A stretch of 64,000 nucleotides of DNA from UBA10348 sp002469915 (GTDB taxonomy: Bacteria; Bacteroidota; Rhodothermia; Rhodothermales; UBA10348), in the NCBI GenBank assembly GCA_029249345.1, contig JAQWHM010000019.1, positions 124,001 to 188,000 on the forward strand, read 5' to 3'. The notes beneath the pieces are model-generated. The model ran no database searches, was not told the origin of the DNA, and saw only the letters and a list, made by a program, of their open reading frames with translations. The position numbers and the translations under genes were made by a program. Each line of letters starts with the position of its first letter. Position 1 is the first letter of the stretch. Shown here in pieces: positions 32,870 to 42,931 of the stretch.

Positions 32870-35614
32870 ATGCGCGGAATTTTCCAGATTACCTTTGCCT
32901 TGGTTATTGCCAGCATGTGTCAAGGTATGTGGAGCAGTCCGTCACTCGCAGGTGACCGTGAGGCGGTCGCAGGTAAAATAACGGGCCAGGTCGTCGAAGC
33001 TGGAACCGGCGAGTCGCTTATCGGAGCTACTGTATATATTGAGGAAACCAGTCAAGGCGCAGTCGTGGCTCCTGATGGCAGCTATGCTATCATAAATGTG
33101 GCTCCCGGCGTCTATACGGTCAGAGCGTCCATGGTCGGGTTTGGAACAGTACGCAAAGGGGAGGTCAAGGTCTCCATCGATCGAACTACGCGGATCGACT
33201 TTGAACTCGCGGTTGAGGTTATTCAGGGAGAGGAAATTTTTGTAACGGCTACTCGGCCGATTATTGAGGTCGATCGAACAACTTCCGCATCCTACGTGGA
33301 TTCTGAGGCTATTGCTAATTTGCCGGTTCAGGAAGTATCAGATCTGCTCCAACTACAGTCCGGAGTGACCTATGATTCTCAAGGCGGACTTCACATGCGC
33401 GGTGGTCGATCTGGAGAGGTGGCCTACCTTGTTGATGGTATTCCTGTCACTAATCAGTACAGTGGTGGATCCAAGATTCAAATTGAGAATAACTGGATTC
33501 AGGAGCTGCAGGTCATCAGTGGGGTGTTCAATGCCGAGTATGGCCAGGCTCAGTCGGGCGTAATTAATATTGTAACGAAAACGGGGTCTTTGGATCGTTT
33601 TTCAGGTGATGTGGGTTTCTATGGTGGCTCCTATCTGACTCGAAGCTCGGATGTCTTTGTGGGTGAAGACTCTCCGTCCATGGGCGAATACAATCTTCAG
33701 GGTAGTCTTCAGGGGCCGATAAAGTTTCTGCGTGAAGGCTCCTTCTTCTCCAACATCCGCTTTACGGATAATAACGGCTGGCTTAATGGAGAGCGGCGGT
33801 CTTTGATCTCTGATACGGTACCTATTCAAGCCTACATTCAAGAGGCTCAGCAAACGGCATCTGATATCGATAATCTGGTCGGTATTCCTATTCCAGATTC
33901 CCTGCTATCCGGAGACCGCTCGCTTGTATCGATGAATCCTAGGCAGCGTCTATCTTGGCATGGTCGCTTTTCTTTACGCCTTTCCTCTATGCTCACGGCT
34001 AGCTATGCCGCCTTTTTCAGTGACGAAACGCGTAAGTCATATCAGGATTACAGACGGTATGCTCCAGAAGGGTTGCCTACCATAAGGGACCGCGGCATCA
34101 ACCACCTGCTTTCATTTACGTTTACCCCGGATTCGCGCTCCTACTTTCGTCTGGGTATTTCTTATCAGGATAATCGTGTTCGTAGTCGCCTGTTCGATGA
34201 TCCGTTGAATTCCAATTATCAGGGGAGTCCGTTTTCAACAAATGGATTCGCTTTTGGGGGTACCAGTAATGGAAGAGCTGAAGCTTCCAATTCAACGTTT
34301 TTGGTCAAGCTTCAAGCTGAGCGGCAGGTAAACAGCAACAACTTAGTGAAGGCCGGAGTCGAGTGGCAGAGACATAAGGTTGAAGAGATGTCTCAGGTCA
34401 CCATTTCTGATGGACCGGTATATTTAGATCCAACTCAGCGAATCCCGGCAGATAACACGGCTGGTAATGATCGGTATACGAGAGAGCCTTGGGAGTTTGT
34501 TTTGTTCATTCAAGACAAGCTAGAGATAGACGAACTTGTGTTGAACGCGGGTGTGCGATTTGATTTGTGGGAGCCTAATGCTCCCGTACCGGAAGACCTT
34601 CAAGCGGTAACCAACCCGGAGAACGGTATTCGTTTGGCAACTGGTTTCGTCGATGCAGAGCGCTCGATGCAGATCAGTCCACGAGTGGGTCTAGCGTTCC
34701 CTATCTCTACCCGAGGAGTTCTTCACGTCTCCTATGGTCGGTTCTTTCAGGTCCCACGCTTCTCCTATATTTTTACAAACTCTGAATTCGAAGTCGAACT
34801 TGGAGATTTGGAGACCATTATGGGCAACGCAAATTTGAAGCCAGAGCGTACAACTGCGTATGAGTTAGGCCTTCAATATGCGTTGACCTCGTCTTGGAAG
34901 ATTGAAGCAACGATTTACTATAAGGACATCAAGAATCTGCTAGGGCAGGAAATTATCAACACGGTAGACAAAAAGGTCTACGCGAGATATATCAACAGGG
35001 ACTACGGCAATACACGGGGCTTTTCCTTGTCCCTGCTTCGCCAATTTGCAAATCAGTTTGGTTTGAATGTCGATTACACCTACCAGGTTGCCAGAGGAAA
35101 TGCTTCTGATCCAAACGCGGTCTTTTTTAACAATCAGACGAAACCACCCGTAGAGCCGGAAAAGCAGGTTATTCCTTTGAATTGGGATCAACGGCATTCC
35201 CTTAACGGATCAGTAATTCTTGGTGACCCCAAAGGAGTTACTTTCAGCATTATTGGCCGCTTTTCGTCGGGCCAACCGTACACTCCTACGAATCCAGGAA
35301 GTCAGCTTTCCTCTCAGCTTGCTAACAGCGAATCGAAGCCCTTCCGAATGAATCTGGACCTCAACATATCCAAACGCATGCAGATTGCCGGTCTCGAGAC
35401 GCGTCTCTATGCAAAGGGCTTCAATATTCTTGATCGCTTGAATGCCAAATCGGTTTACACAAGTACGGGAAATGCCTTTCATCCTTATCGAACGCTTGGC
35501 GAGGCAGAGGTACTAGATCTCAATCCTAATTTTTCGTCAGGTGAAGTGGATTTGCGACCAGACTTCTTCGACCCCCCGCGTCGTATCATTTTGGGCCTTG
35601 ACATTCGCTTTTGA
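32870..35614 (+). CDS. TonB-dependent receptor with carboxypeptidase-D-like N-terminal domain
   Basis: A 914-aa outer-membrane active transporter. After the signal peptide, residues about 35-115 form a CarboxypepD_reg-like domain (KITGQVVEAGTGESLIGATV). A plug domain follows (about 130-240: VSDLLQLQSGVTYD, MRGGRSGEVAYLVDGIPV, IVTKTG), then a beta-barrel ending in aromatic-terminated strands (RRIILGLDIRF). Such receptors import substrates too large for porins. It is the first gene of the run that ends with the glp genes and overlaps the next gene by 4 bp. No SusD gene follows, so it is not a classical SusCD pair. The ligand is inferred only from context (glycerol-containing compounds). Confidence 0.9.
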   Translation: MRGIFQITFALVIASMCQGMWSSPSLAGDREAVAGKITGQVVEAGTGESLIGATVYIEETSQGAVVAPDGSYAIINVAPGVYTVRASMVGFGTVRKGEVKVSIDRTTRIDFELAVEVIQGEEIFVTATRPIIEVDRTTSASYVDSEAIANLPVQEVSDLLQLQSGVTYDSQGGLHMRGGRSGEVAYLVDGIPVTNQYSGGSKIQIENNWIQELQVISGVFNAEYGQAQSGVINIVTKTGSLDRFSGDVGFYGGSYLTRSSDVFVGEDSPSMGEYNLQGSLQGPIKFLREGSFFSNIRFTDNNGWLNGERRSLISDTVPIQAYIQEAQQTASDIDNLVGIPIPDSLLSGDRSLVSMNPRQRLSWHGRFSLRLSSMLTASYAAFFSDETRKSYQDYRRYAPEGLPTIRDRGINHLLSFTFTPDSRSYFRLGISYQDNRVRSRLFDDPLNSNYQGSPFSTNGFAFGGTSNGRAEASNSTFLVKLQAERQVNSNNLVKAGVEWQRHKVEEMSQVTISDGPVYLDPTQRIPADNTAGNDRYTREPWEFVLFIQDKLEIDELVLNAGVRFDLWEPNAPVPEDLQAVTNPENGIRLATGFVDAERSMQISPRVGLAFPISTRGVLHVSYGRFFQVPRFSYIFTNSEFEVELGDLETIMGNANLKPERTTAYELGLQYALTSSWKIEATIYYKDIKNLLGQEIINTVDKKVYARYINRDYGNTRGFSLSLLRQFANQFGLNVDYTYQVARGNASDPNAVFFNNQTKPPVEPEKQVIPLNWDQRHSLNGSVILGDPKGVTFSIIGRFSSGQPYTPTNPGSQLSSQLANSESKPFRMNLDLNISKRMQIAGLETRLYAKGFNILDRLNAKSVYTSTGNAFHPYRTLGEAEVLDLNPNFSSGEVDLRPDFFDPPRRIILGLDIRF

Positions 35615-38600
35615 AGATGATGAATAGAAAAATAGCGTCAGATATGTCGAGCGATTTAGTGTCAGTATTCGCTGCAAAACGTACAGTCAGAAGCCTGGGT
35701 TTTCAAAGTGCTCTTCTGTTGCTGATAAGCCTTTGTTTTCCGCTACTGGTCTCGGCCCAGGATAGAGTAGAGGCAGGCCGAGAGTATCGTCGAACAGGAG
35801 TTCATGACGGCAACTTGGTAGCTACTCGATATTCGAACAATGGTAATCTAGGAAGTCGATTTGAGCCACCGAAGATGGAGTGGCCAAAGGGTTCCGGCCA
35901 ATGGTACGGTTTCGAGTTCGTGATGATGGCAGGAGCCGAAGTTCAGGATACTCAAGGACGATATATGCGCATCGTCTCTGAAAACTATACAAATGCAAGC
36001 TCCTTTGACGTCAGTCCTGATGGTACTCATACCTATGGATGGGAGCCTCTGGCCGGCTACTTTAACCCGGATTCATTCAATGAGCTGGAGTATCCTGCCA
36101 TGAGTCATCTGGAAGAGACATGGCCCGAACCTTGGCCATTTGACTACCCGGGCGACGCCGGGTCCCGTGATGGACTATGGAATGGGGAGTTTGGAGCTCT
36201 TGTCCGAGCCGATCAAGAGTCCTACTACGTTATGGACGATCGCAATAATGACGAGTTCGATTACTTTCCTTTTTCAGGCAGTGCGGTGGACTCGTCCGAT
36301 TTTCCGACAGGGCGTCGTGGAATCGGTTTGCAGGTGGGAGTGCGAGGATATCAGTGGGTAAATGTGCAGGCAGAGGATATCCTGATTGTTCGCTACGACA
36401 TTGAAAATGTGAGCGATAAGGACTTGACGAAAGTCGTGTTCGGAATGTACGTAGACCCTGCCGTTGGAGGTCAAGGTGATTCTGTAGACGATCTCGCAGA
36501 TTTCGAGCGTCAGGATGATATCGTTTACATGTGGGATCGAGATGGTATAGACAATCGAGGCCGTCCTGGTGTGGGGTATTTTGGCTTCGCTTTTTTAGAA
36601 AGCCCGGGAGATCCACTGGATGGCGAGGACAATGATCAAAACGGAATTTCAGACGAGGTTCAAGACAACGTAGCTGGTACTCGGATTGAAGGGCAGGAGT
36701 CTATTATCGCGGAATTGTCTGCTCGGTATCTCATGACCGACTTTGAAAGTTTTTTCGGTAGCCCAACGCTTCTTCCGTCAGTAGAGTTTGGAGTATGGTG
36801 GACGGGTGATGAAGATGCCGATTGGGTGCCATTTAATGACTTAAATCGTGATGGCATTAGAGAGAGTAGCGAGCCGCTACTGGACGATAAGGGATCGGAC
36901 GGATTAGGGCCTGATGATGATGGGTATCCGGGACCTGACTCGGATGGTACTGAGAACAATGGCCGTCCAGATCAGGGCGAACCCAACTTTGGGAAAACGG
37001 ATAACGATGAGTCTGATCAGATTGGTTTGACCAGCTATGTTCTTCGTCCCGCCGGTAACGTAAGCGACGACGAGCGAGCTTGGCTAGAAATGGAGCCTAA
37101 CCGATTTGGTGGGGAAATGCCAAGCAATCTAGCCTTCATTTATGGATCGGGATATTTTTCCCTCCCGAGAGAAGCTACCCGGAAATTTGCCATTGCATGT
37201 CTTTTTGGACGCAATTTCGATGACATTCTTCGCAACAAGCGGACCATGCAGAAGATTTATGACGCGGATTACTCTTTCGCGAAACCACCAAACAAGTCTC
37301 GATTGACGGCTGTTCAGGGTGATCAATCTGCTGTTCTGATGTGGGATAATGTTGCGGAATTCTCACGTGATCCGATCTACGGAACAGATTTCGAAGGATA
37401 TATGATCTACCGGGCAACGGACCCGTCCTTCAATTCCATTAAGACGATTACAGACGCATTTGGGAATCCGATTCTATGGCAATCCATCGCTCAGTTTGAT
37501 CTGGACAATGGACTTAAAGGTCCGCATCCCGTTCAGATTGGAGAAACAGGTGCTGTATTTAATACAGGTACCGACTCAGGTCTTCGATACTACTACGAGG
37601 ATACCGGTCTGGATAATGGTAGGTCCTACTACTATGCGCTCGTTCCTTACGATGCCGGGTATGATCTAGACTTTTTTGATCGTGGTATAACTACTCGCGA
37701 TAAACTTACTCCTATTTCCCCGAGCGAGGCATCGAAAATCATTCAAACGGACTTGATCGGAAACGTGACGTTTGTAGATCGAAATACTGCTGTTGTGGTA
37801 CCAAATGCTGTTGGGGCTGGTGTTATCCTCGGAGGATTGGACGGCGAAATAATACATGATGGTCCGGGAACGGGAGCCGTCGAAGTAGAGGTCCTCGTTC
37901 CTGATAGTTTAGTGCAGGGAGAGCAGTTTAGAGTCTCATTCACGGATACAACAAAGGCCTTGCTTACCCAAAGCATTCGCATTGATGAAATATCCAGCAA
38001 CCGGATCGTCTACGAGGCCGCAGTATTTGACAGCGTTGATCTTTCTCGTCGATTGCTCTCAGGATTGAATTTTAGGATTAACACGCCGCCTGAGCCGGTT
38101 CCTCTCACCTATGGATGGATAGATGGGGACTCGAATATTAGAGCAACAATCGACATTGTTGAGTCTGCTCGATCTGTTCCCGTACCCGATGATATAGAGA
38201 TCAGGATGGGTGCTCCTGGGGTGGATTCATCATTTGTACAATTCGCCTTTGAACAACGGACGCCAGTCGATTTTGAAATTTACGGAGTAACCTCAGGACT
38301 GAAATATCAGTTCATTTTGGATGAGACGGGTGTGCCTGATGGGCGACTGAGTGCAGGAGATGTGATTACCCTCGTATTTGATCCTGTTGGATTCCGCTTC
38401 AATTTGGGTTGGCGTTTCACGTTTAGTGGTCCGGATGGCGAAAGTCCTCGGCTCCCTGAACAGGGTGATGTCTTTCGCTTGGATGTGAGTAAGCCATATT
38501 CATCACTGGATACCATAACATTTTCTACCAAAGAGACGCGTTACGAGAGGGAAATAGCTGCCAGTGATCTCTCAAACATATATGTCGTTCCAGACCCATA

Positions 38601-38883
38601 TATAGCAAGCGCATCGTGGGAGCGTCCGCTTTTCAATGCAACAGGACGGGGTGAACGGCGAATTGACTTCGTAAATCTTCCACCACAATGCACGATTCGA
38701 ATCTTTAACACTGCGGGTAAATTGGTTCAGGTTTTGGAACATGACACCGTATTCGAAAACGGATCCGAAAGCTGGGATCTAGTCTCAAAGGACGGACTTA
38801 CGGTGGCTTTTGGTGTGTATTTCTTTCATGTCGAGACACCGGACGCGGGAGAGAAAACAGGTAAATTCACACTGATCAAATGA
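35611..38883 (+). CDS. Large secreted Asp-rich protein with T9SS-type C-terminus, partner of the TonB receptor
   Basis: A 1090-aa exported protein with a long N-region and a hydrophobic signal segment ending LLVSAQ. Asp-rich, calcium-binding-like stretches occur at about residues 330-350 (DGEDNDQNGISDE) and 408-470 (DLNRDGIRESSEP, then DDDGYPGPDSDG). A fibronectin-III-like segment lies near residue 565 (SRLTAVQGDQSAVLMWDN) and the last ~80 residues form a beta-sandwich sorting domain (IRIFNTAGKLVQVLE ... GVYFFHVE). It overlaps both neighbours by 4 bp and so is coupled to receptor and PorV-like gene. I recognise no named family; a surface substrate-binding role in place of SusD is an inference. 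Confidence 0.75.
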   Translation: MKMMNRKIASDMSSDLVSVFAAKRTVRSLGFQSALLLLISLCFPLLVSAQDRVEAGREYRRTGVHDGNLVATRYSNNGNLGSRFEPPKMEWPKGSGQWYGFEFVMMAGAEVQDTQGRYMRIVSENYTNASSFDVSPDGTHTYGWEPLAGYFNPDSFNELEYPAMSHLEETWPEPWPFDYPGDAGSRDGLWNGEFGALVRADQESYYVMDDRNNDEFDYFPFSGSAVDSSDFPTGRRGIGLQVGVRGYQWVNVQAEDILIVRYDIENVSDKDLTKVVFGMYVDPAVGGQGDSVDDLADFERQDDIVYMWDRDGIDNRGRPGVGYFGFAFLESPGDPLDGEDNDQNGISDEVQDNVAGTRIEGQESIIAELSARYLMTDFESFFGSPTLLPSVEFGVWWTGDEDADWVPFNDLNRDGIRESSEPLLDDKGSDGLGPDDDGYPGPDSDGTENNGRPDQGEPNFGKTDNDESDQIGLTSYVLRPAGNVSDDERAWLEMEPNRFGGEMPSNLAFIYGSGYFSLPREATRKFAIACLFGRNFDDILRNKRTMQKIYDADYSFAKPPNKSRLTAVQGDQSAVLMWDNVAEFSRDPIYGTDFEGYMIYRATDPSFNSIKTITDAFGNPILWQSIAQFDLDNGLKGPHPVQIGETGAVFNTGTDSGLRYYYEDTGLDNGRSYYYALVPYDAGYDLDFFDRGITTRDKLTPISPSEASKIIQTDLIGNVTFVDRNTAVVVPNAVGAGVILGGLDGEIIHDGPGTGAVEVEVLVPDSLVQGEQFRVSFTDTTKALLTQSIRIDEISSNRIVYEAAVFDSVDLSRRLLSGLNFRINTPPEPVPLTYGWIDGDSNIRATIDIVESARSVPVPDDIEIRMGAPGVDSSFVQFAFEQRTPVDFEIYGVTSGLKYQFILDETGVPDGRLSAGDVITLVFDPVGFRFNLGWRFTFSGPDGESPRLPEQGDVFRLDVSKPYSSLDTITFSTKETRYEREIAASDLSNIYVVPDPYIASASWERPLFNATGRGERRIDFVNLPPQCTIRIFNTAGKLVQVLEHDTVFENGSESWDLVSKDGLTVAFGVYFFHVETPDAGEKTGKFTLIK

Positions 38884-39944
38884 GCTTCCGAAGATACATA
38901 TCCGTTGTATGCGTGCTGATCATGGTTTGCGTTGCACCCGTTGCGCAGGCCCAAGAAGCAGACTCTCCCTACGCGAACTTCGTTGAGGACGTATCAAATG
39001 CTGGAACTAGTGCTGCTGCCTTTCTCCAGATCGGAGTGGGTGCTCGGGCCATGGCAATGGGTAATGCGGGCACAACGTTGGTTCGTGACGCTACCGTTTT
39101 GTACTGGAACCCCGCAGCTGCAGCAAACCTGCCATCTCAAGCAACATTCACCTTTGATCACACAGATTGGCTAGTTGACACCAAGTTGGATTTCGTAGGC
39201 ATGGTGTTTCGTGTGCCCGGTGCTGGCACGCTTGGGATTAGCGTTTTAGCTTTCGATGCGGTAGATAATCAGCCGGTTCGTACGATTCTTCAACCCGAAG
39301 GAACGGGGGAGTTTTACAGTGCTTCCGACGTGATGTTAGGTCTGACTTATGCTACGTCATTGACCAACAGATTTTCAGCTGGAATAACTGGTAAGTATAT
39401 CCGCGAAACACTGTGGAATGAAACGGCAAGAGCGTTGGCCGTTGATCTTGGAATCTTGTACCAAACCCGAGTAGAGGGCTTTGTACTTGCTGCAAGTATT
39501 CTCAACTTCGGAGGCAATATGCAGCTTGAGGGGCGAGATTTACGGCGCGCCTTTGATGACGACCCATCCAACTTCAGTAATAATCAATTAAACGTCAGTT
39601 TTGACACGGATACGTTTTCTATCCCTTTGACGTTTAGGTTTGGGTTTGGTTATGAAAAACAAATATCTGACTATCACCGAGTGACCCTCGCTGCCGATCT
39701 GACAAATCCATCGGATAATAGCGAATCGGTAAATCTCGGAATTGAATACACTTTTGGCAACACGCTCTCCCTCCGTGGAGGCTATGCAGCGTTGTTTGAG
39801 CGCGATAGCGTAAGCGGGCTTTCTTTTGGTGTCGGGATTAATCGCCGACTGTTAGATCGAATCCGGGTAGTTGCCGAATACTCCTACGCTGACATGGGCT
39901 ACTTGGGTAGTGTCCAGCGCTTCACGCTAGGTGTAGGTCGCTAA
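38880..39944 (+). CDS. PorV/PorQ-family outer-membrane protein
   Basis: A 354-aa beta-barrel protein with a signal peptide (VCVAPVAQAQE). The segment FLQIGVGARAMAMGNAGTTL followed by LYWNPAAAANL is the PorV/PorQ (UPF0164-like) signature. PorV shuttles T9SS cargo from the translocon to the attachment complex, while related proteins act as long-chain fatty-acid-like channels. The gene overlaps the preceding one by 4 bp. Given T9SS sorting domains on three neighbouring gene products, a dedicated cargo-handling role is plausible. It may be a paralogue rather than the core PorV. Confidence 0.85.
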   Translation: MSFRRYISVVCVLIMVCVAPVAQAQEADSPYANFVEDVSNAGTSAAAFLQIGVGARAMAMGNAGTTLVRDATVLYWNPAAAANLPSQATFTFDHTDWLVDTKLDFVGMVFRVPGAGTLGISVLAFDAVDNQPVRTILQPEGTGEFYSASDVMLGLTYATSLTNRFSAGITGKYIRETLWNETARALAVDLGILYQTRVEGFVLAASILNFGGNMQLEGRDLRRAFDDDPSNFSNNQLNVSFDTDTFSIPLTFRFGFGYEKQISDYHRVTLAADLTNPSDNSESVNLGIEYTFGNTLSLRGGYAALFERDSVSGLSFGVGINRRLLDRIRVVAEYSYADMGYLGSVQRFTLGVGR

Positions 39945-39976
39945 AAGTACTTCCTCCCCATCCACCAACGAGAAAG

Positions 39977-42928
39977 ATGATGAAACGATGGTTATTCATT
40001 CTAATAGCGCTAGCCACAATGGCTGCGTTTTCCACGGCTAATGCTCAGCAGGCGCTATTTTTTAACGAGATTAATGCCGATCCCGCCGGAGACCTGACTG
40101 GAGATGCAAATGGCGATGGAACTCGCAGCTCTTCTCAGGATGAGTTTGTCGAGCTAGCCAACATGAGTGCAGACTCCTTGGACCTGACCGGATGGATGTT
40201 GGGAGACGATGAAGCAATTAACTTCACCTTTCCGGACGGCTATAAGCTTGCTCCGCGACATTTGCTGGTCGTTTTTGGAGGAGGGGATGTAACTGGTATT
40301 GACGGATACAATGCCGATCCTCTATTGACTAGAGTGTTCAGTGCAGATAGTACGGTCGGTAATGGGCTTGCTAACGGCGGGGAATATTTGGTACTCAAAT
40401 CGCCAGATGGTACAGCAGATACCTATGCCGGTTATGGATCAAAAGTCGGTCTGGGTGCTCCTGCAACGGCAGCGACAGACGGTATTACGTTCGAATATGG
40501 TACGGATGTCAATGCTCCAGCCAATGATAACCAGTCTGTAACTCGATCTCCCGATGGAAATACGACAGATGCAGAACCGTGGGCATTACATTCCACTGTT
40601 AGTTCTGCTCTCTTCTCTCCAGGGGTCACCGTCAGCGGTACGAACGTAATTCCCATACCTCCACCGACACTGACGGTGATCATTAATGAGATTTTGGCTG
40701 ATCCGGCATCGGACACTGCGGGTGACGCTAATGGAGATGGAATTCGTAGCTCCTCTCAGGACGAATTTGTGGAGTTGGCCAACGTCTCGTCTGACCCCGT
40801 AGACTTGACAGGATGGAAATTGGGAGATGATGAAGCCGTCAATTTCACGTTCCCAGATGGTTACATGATGGCTCCTCGTAGTTTTCTAGTCGTATTTGGC
40901 GGTGGTGATGTGACCGGTGTTGATGGGTATGATGCAGATCCTCTAGTGACACGGGTTTTCAGTGCAGACAGTACAGTTGGTAACGGTCTGGCAAATGGTG
41001 GAGAAATCATCCTTCTCCACTCAGCTGATGGTTCCTACGATACATGGTTGGCTTACGGAAGTAAGGCTGCCACGGGCGGACCACCCAATGCGGATAATTA
41101 TCAGATCCAAATTGATGTCGGTGCCGCTGCAAATGCAGATAATAGTATTACGCGTTTTCCAGATGGAAACGTCAATATTTTAGATCCCTTCGTACAGCAT
41201 CTGACGGTCGCGAATGCTGCTTTTTCTCCTAATACAACTATTGATGGTCGCTCCGCAGTTCCGCCACCTCAGCCTCAGGTTACTGTCGTTATAAACGAAG
41301 TATTGGCCGATGCCATGGGAGCTGGTGATGCAAACGGTGACAGTGTAATCAATGCAAGCGAAGATCAGTTTATCGAGATCGTTAATACGAGCGAGGATAC
41401 TGCAGTAGACCTTGGAGGCTGGCATGTGGGCGATGAGAGTGGGATGACGTTTACCTTCCCCGCGGGTTACATGCTTGCAAAACAAGCTATGGTCGCTGTC
41501 TTTGGTGGCGGAGATGTATCCGGTGCACCGGGCTACTCTGCCGATCCAATGTTGACGCGTGTCTTTGCAGCAAGCGGTGCTCTCGGAGATGGATTGGACG
41601 CTGCTGGTGACTTTGCTGTCCTCGCGTCAGGCGATGGCTCGTACGATGCTTATGTTGCATTTGGCTCGAAAGCGGCTACCGGAGATCCCGCTATCAGTAC
41701 TATGCCGGATGCAGAATGGGAGTTTGCCACATCTACGTCGGCAGCTGCTGATCAACAGACGTCGATTACCCGAAATCCAGATGGCAATATTTTGGCCCAA
41801 GATCCGTTCGTCTTGCACTCTTCAATAAGCCAGGTGGCTTATTCTCCGGCTCAGACGACTGATGCGCTAAATTCCTTGGATGATTTCGTAGATGTTGAGC
41901 ATCCATGGGGTACGGGCTATGCAATGCATTTCAATTGGTGGGAGCGTGATCGCGTTGAAATTCGTGATGCGGCTTCTCTCTTTCCGCTACGAATGGACCA
42001 GGGAACGGTAGAAATGTGGTTTCGTCCAGATTCAGTTCTCACAGACGATACCCATGCCCCTGACTGGACTTATCTATTCGGCAAAAACATTGGTGGGAAT
42101 AATCCGGGTGATCTTGGACTCGGTTGGCGACGTAGCGAGGGTCGCATGATTTTCTTCATGCAGGACGGCACAACCACAATAAACCTCGAACAAAGCCAAA
42201 AAGTAGATGAAGTGTTTTTCCCTCGCTGGTATCACGTAGCCGTAACGTGGAATACTGCGGATTCGATGCGCATTTTCTTGGACGGTGAGCAGAAGGCAGC
42301 CATAGAGTCTGCAGTGCCCTTGCTGGGTGGCGTAATGCCTATGGCGATCGGAAATGGGGCCGCAGACCTGTGGAACTCACGCTTTGAAGGATTCCGTGGA
42401 ATGATTGACGAAGTTCGCGTTTCCGTTGTGGAACGGTATACAGAGAACTTTGACCTTCCGACGGCACCTTACGCTAATGACGCATTGACGTTGGCATTGT
42501 GGCACTTTGACGAAGGAAGTGGTGAGACTACCGCGGATGCAACGGGCAATGGCTTTGTTGGCTCTTTAGGCGGCTTGGACGTAGATGGAAATCCCGATTC
42601 CGCTTCGCTTCCAAGTTGGGTGGAGGTGTCGACAATTGTAGCAACCGAAACAACGGAGCTTCCGCTACAATTTGAGCTATCTCAGAATTATCCTAATCCG
42701 TTCAACCCGTCAACTGCCATCGAATACCTGGTTCCGGCAGTTTCGAAAGTAGATATCCATGTATACAACGTCCTAGGTCAGCGTATTACAACCTTGGTTT
42801 CAGGTGAACATGCTGCCGGTGTGCATCAGGTAACATTTGATGCATCCAGGTATGCGAGCGGAATGTATTTCTATACGCTTCGTTCGGGCACAACACTGCT
42901 AACTCAGAAGATGTTGCTGATCAAATAG
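39977..42928 (+). CDS. T9SS-sorted surface protein with three lamin-tail domains and a LamG domain
   Basis: A 983-aa protein with a signal peptide (ALATMAAFSTANAQ). Three tandem lamin-tail domains begin at about residues 27, 233 and 437; each opens with NEI/NEV-x-AD and contains FVELAN/FIEIVN, the LxGW strand and VFGGGDV. Each also carries a Ca-site-like GDANGD. A LamG/concanavalin-like domain follows (about 640-860: GTVEMWFRPDS, WYHVAVTWNTADSMRIFLDG, GMIDEVRVS). The T9SS sorting domain is clear (SQNYPNPFNPSTAIEYL to the end). Exported lamin-tail domains are thought to bind DNA, phosphate-containing polymers or membranes. Repeats 1 and 2 are nearly identical in places. Confidence 0.88.
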   Translation: MMKRWLFILIALATMAAFSTANAQQALFFNEINADPAGDLTGDANGDGTRSSSQDEFVELANMSADSLDLTGWMLGDDEAINFTFPDGYKLAPRHLLVVFGGGDVTGIDGYNADPLLTRVFSADSTVGNGLANGGEYLVLKSPDGTADTYAGYGSKVGLGAPATAATDGITFEYGTDVNAPANDNQSVTRSPDGNTTDAEPWALHSTVSSALFSPGVTVSGTNVIPIPPPTLTVIINEILADPASDTAGDANGDGIRSSSQDEFVELANVSSDPVDLTGWKLGDDEAVNFTFPDGYMMAPRSFLVVFGGGDVTGVDGYDADPLVTRVFSADSTVGNGLANGGEIILLHSADGSYDTWLAYGSKAATGGPPNADNYQIQIDVGAAANADNSITRFPDGNVNILDPFVQHLTVANAAFSPNTTIDGRSAVPPPQPQVTVVINEVLADAMGAGDANGDSVINASEDQFIEIVNTSEDTAVDLGGWHVGDESGMTFTFPAGYMLAKQAMVAVFGGGDVSGAPGYSADPMLTRVFAASGALGDGLDAAGDFAVLASGDGSYDAYVAFGSKAATGDPAISTMPDAEWEFATSTSAAADQQTSITRNPDGNILAQDPFVLHSSISQVAYSPAQTTDALNSLDDFVDVEHPWGTGYAMHFNWWERDRVEIRDAASLFPLRMDQGTVEMWFRPDSVLTDDTHAPDWTYLFGKNIGGNNPGDLGLGWRRSEGRMIFFMQDGTTTINLEQSQKVDEVFFPRWYHVAVTWNTADSMRIFLDGEQKAAIESAVPLLGGVMPMAIGNGAADLWNSRFEGFRGMIDEVRVSVVERYTENFDLPTAPYANDALTLALWHFDEGSGETTADATGNGFVGSLGGLDVDGNPDSASLPSWVEVSTIVATETTELPLQFELSQNYPNPFNPSTAIEYLVPAVSKVDIHVYNVLGQRITTLVSGEHAAGVHQVTFDASRYASGMYFYTLRSGTTLLTQKMLLIK
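40055..41870 (+). repeat. Three in-gene tandem repeats of about 610 bp (lamin-tail domains)
   Basis: Repeat units start near 40055, 40671 and 41281. Units 1 and 2 share identical protein blocks such as FSADSTVGNGLANGGE and SSSQDEFVELAN, but their codons differ at many synonymous positions. This points to an old duplication kept by selection on protein sequence, not to recent slippage. Unit 3 is the most diverged. Confidence 0.8.
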
Positions 42929-42931
42929 CGT

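Noticed and set aside
39977..42928. Tandem DNA repeats read as a CRISPR or satellite array
   Set aside because: The units are 610 bp, in frame, and encode protein domains with synonymous differences.
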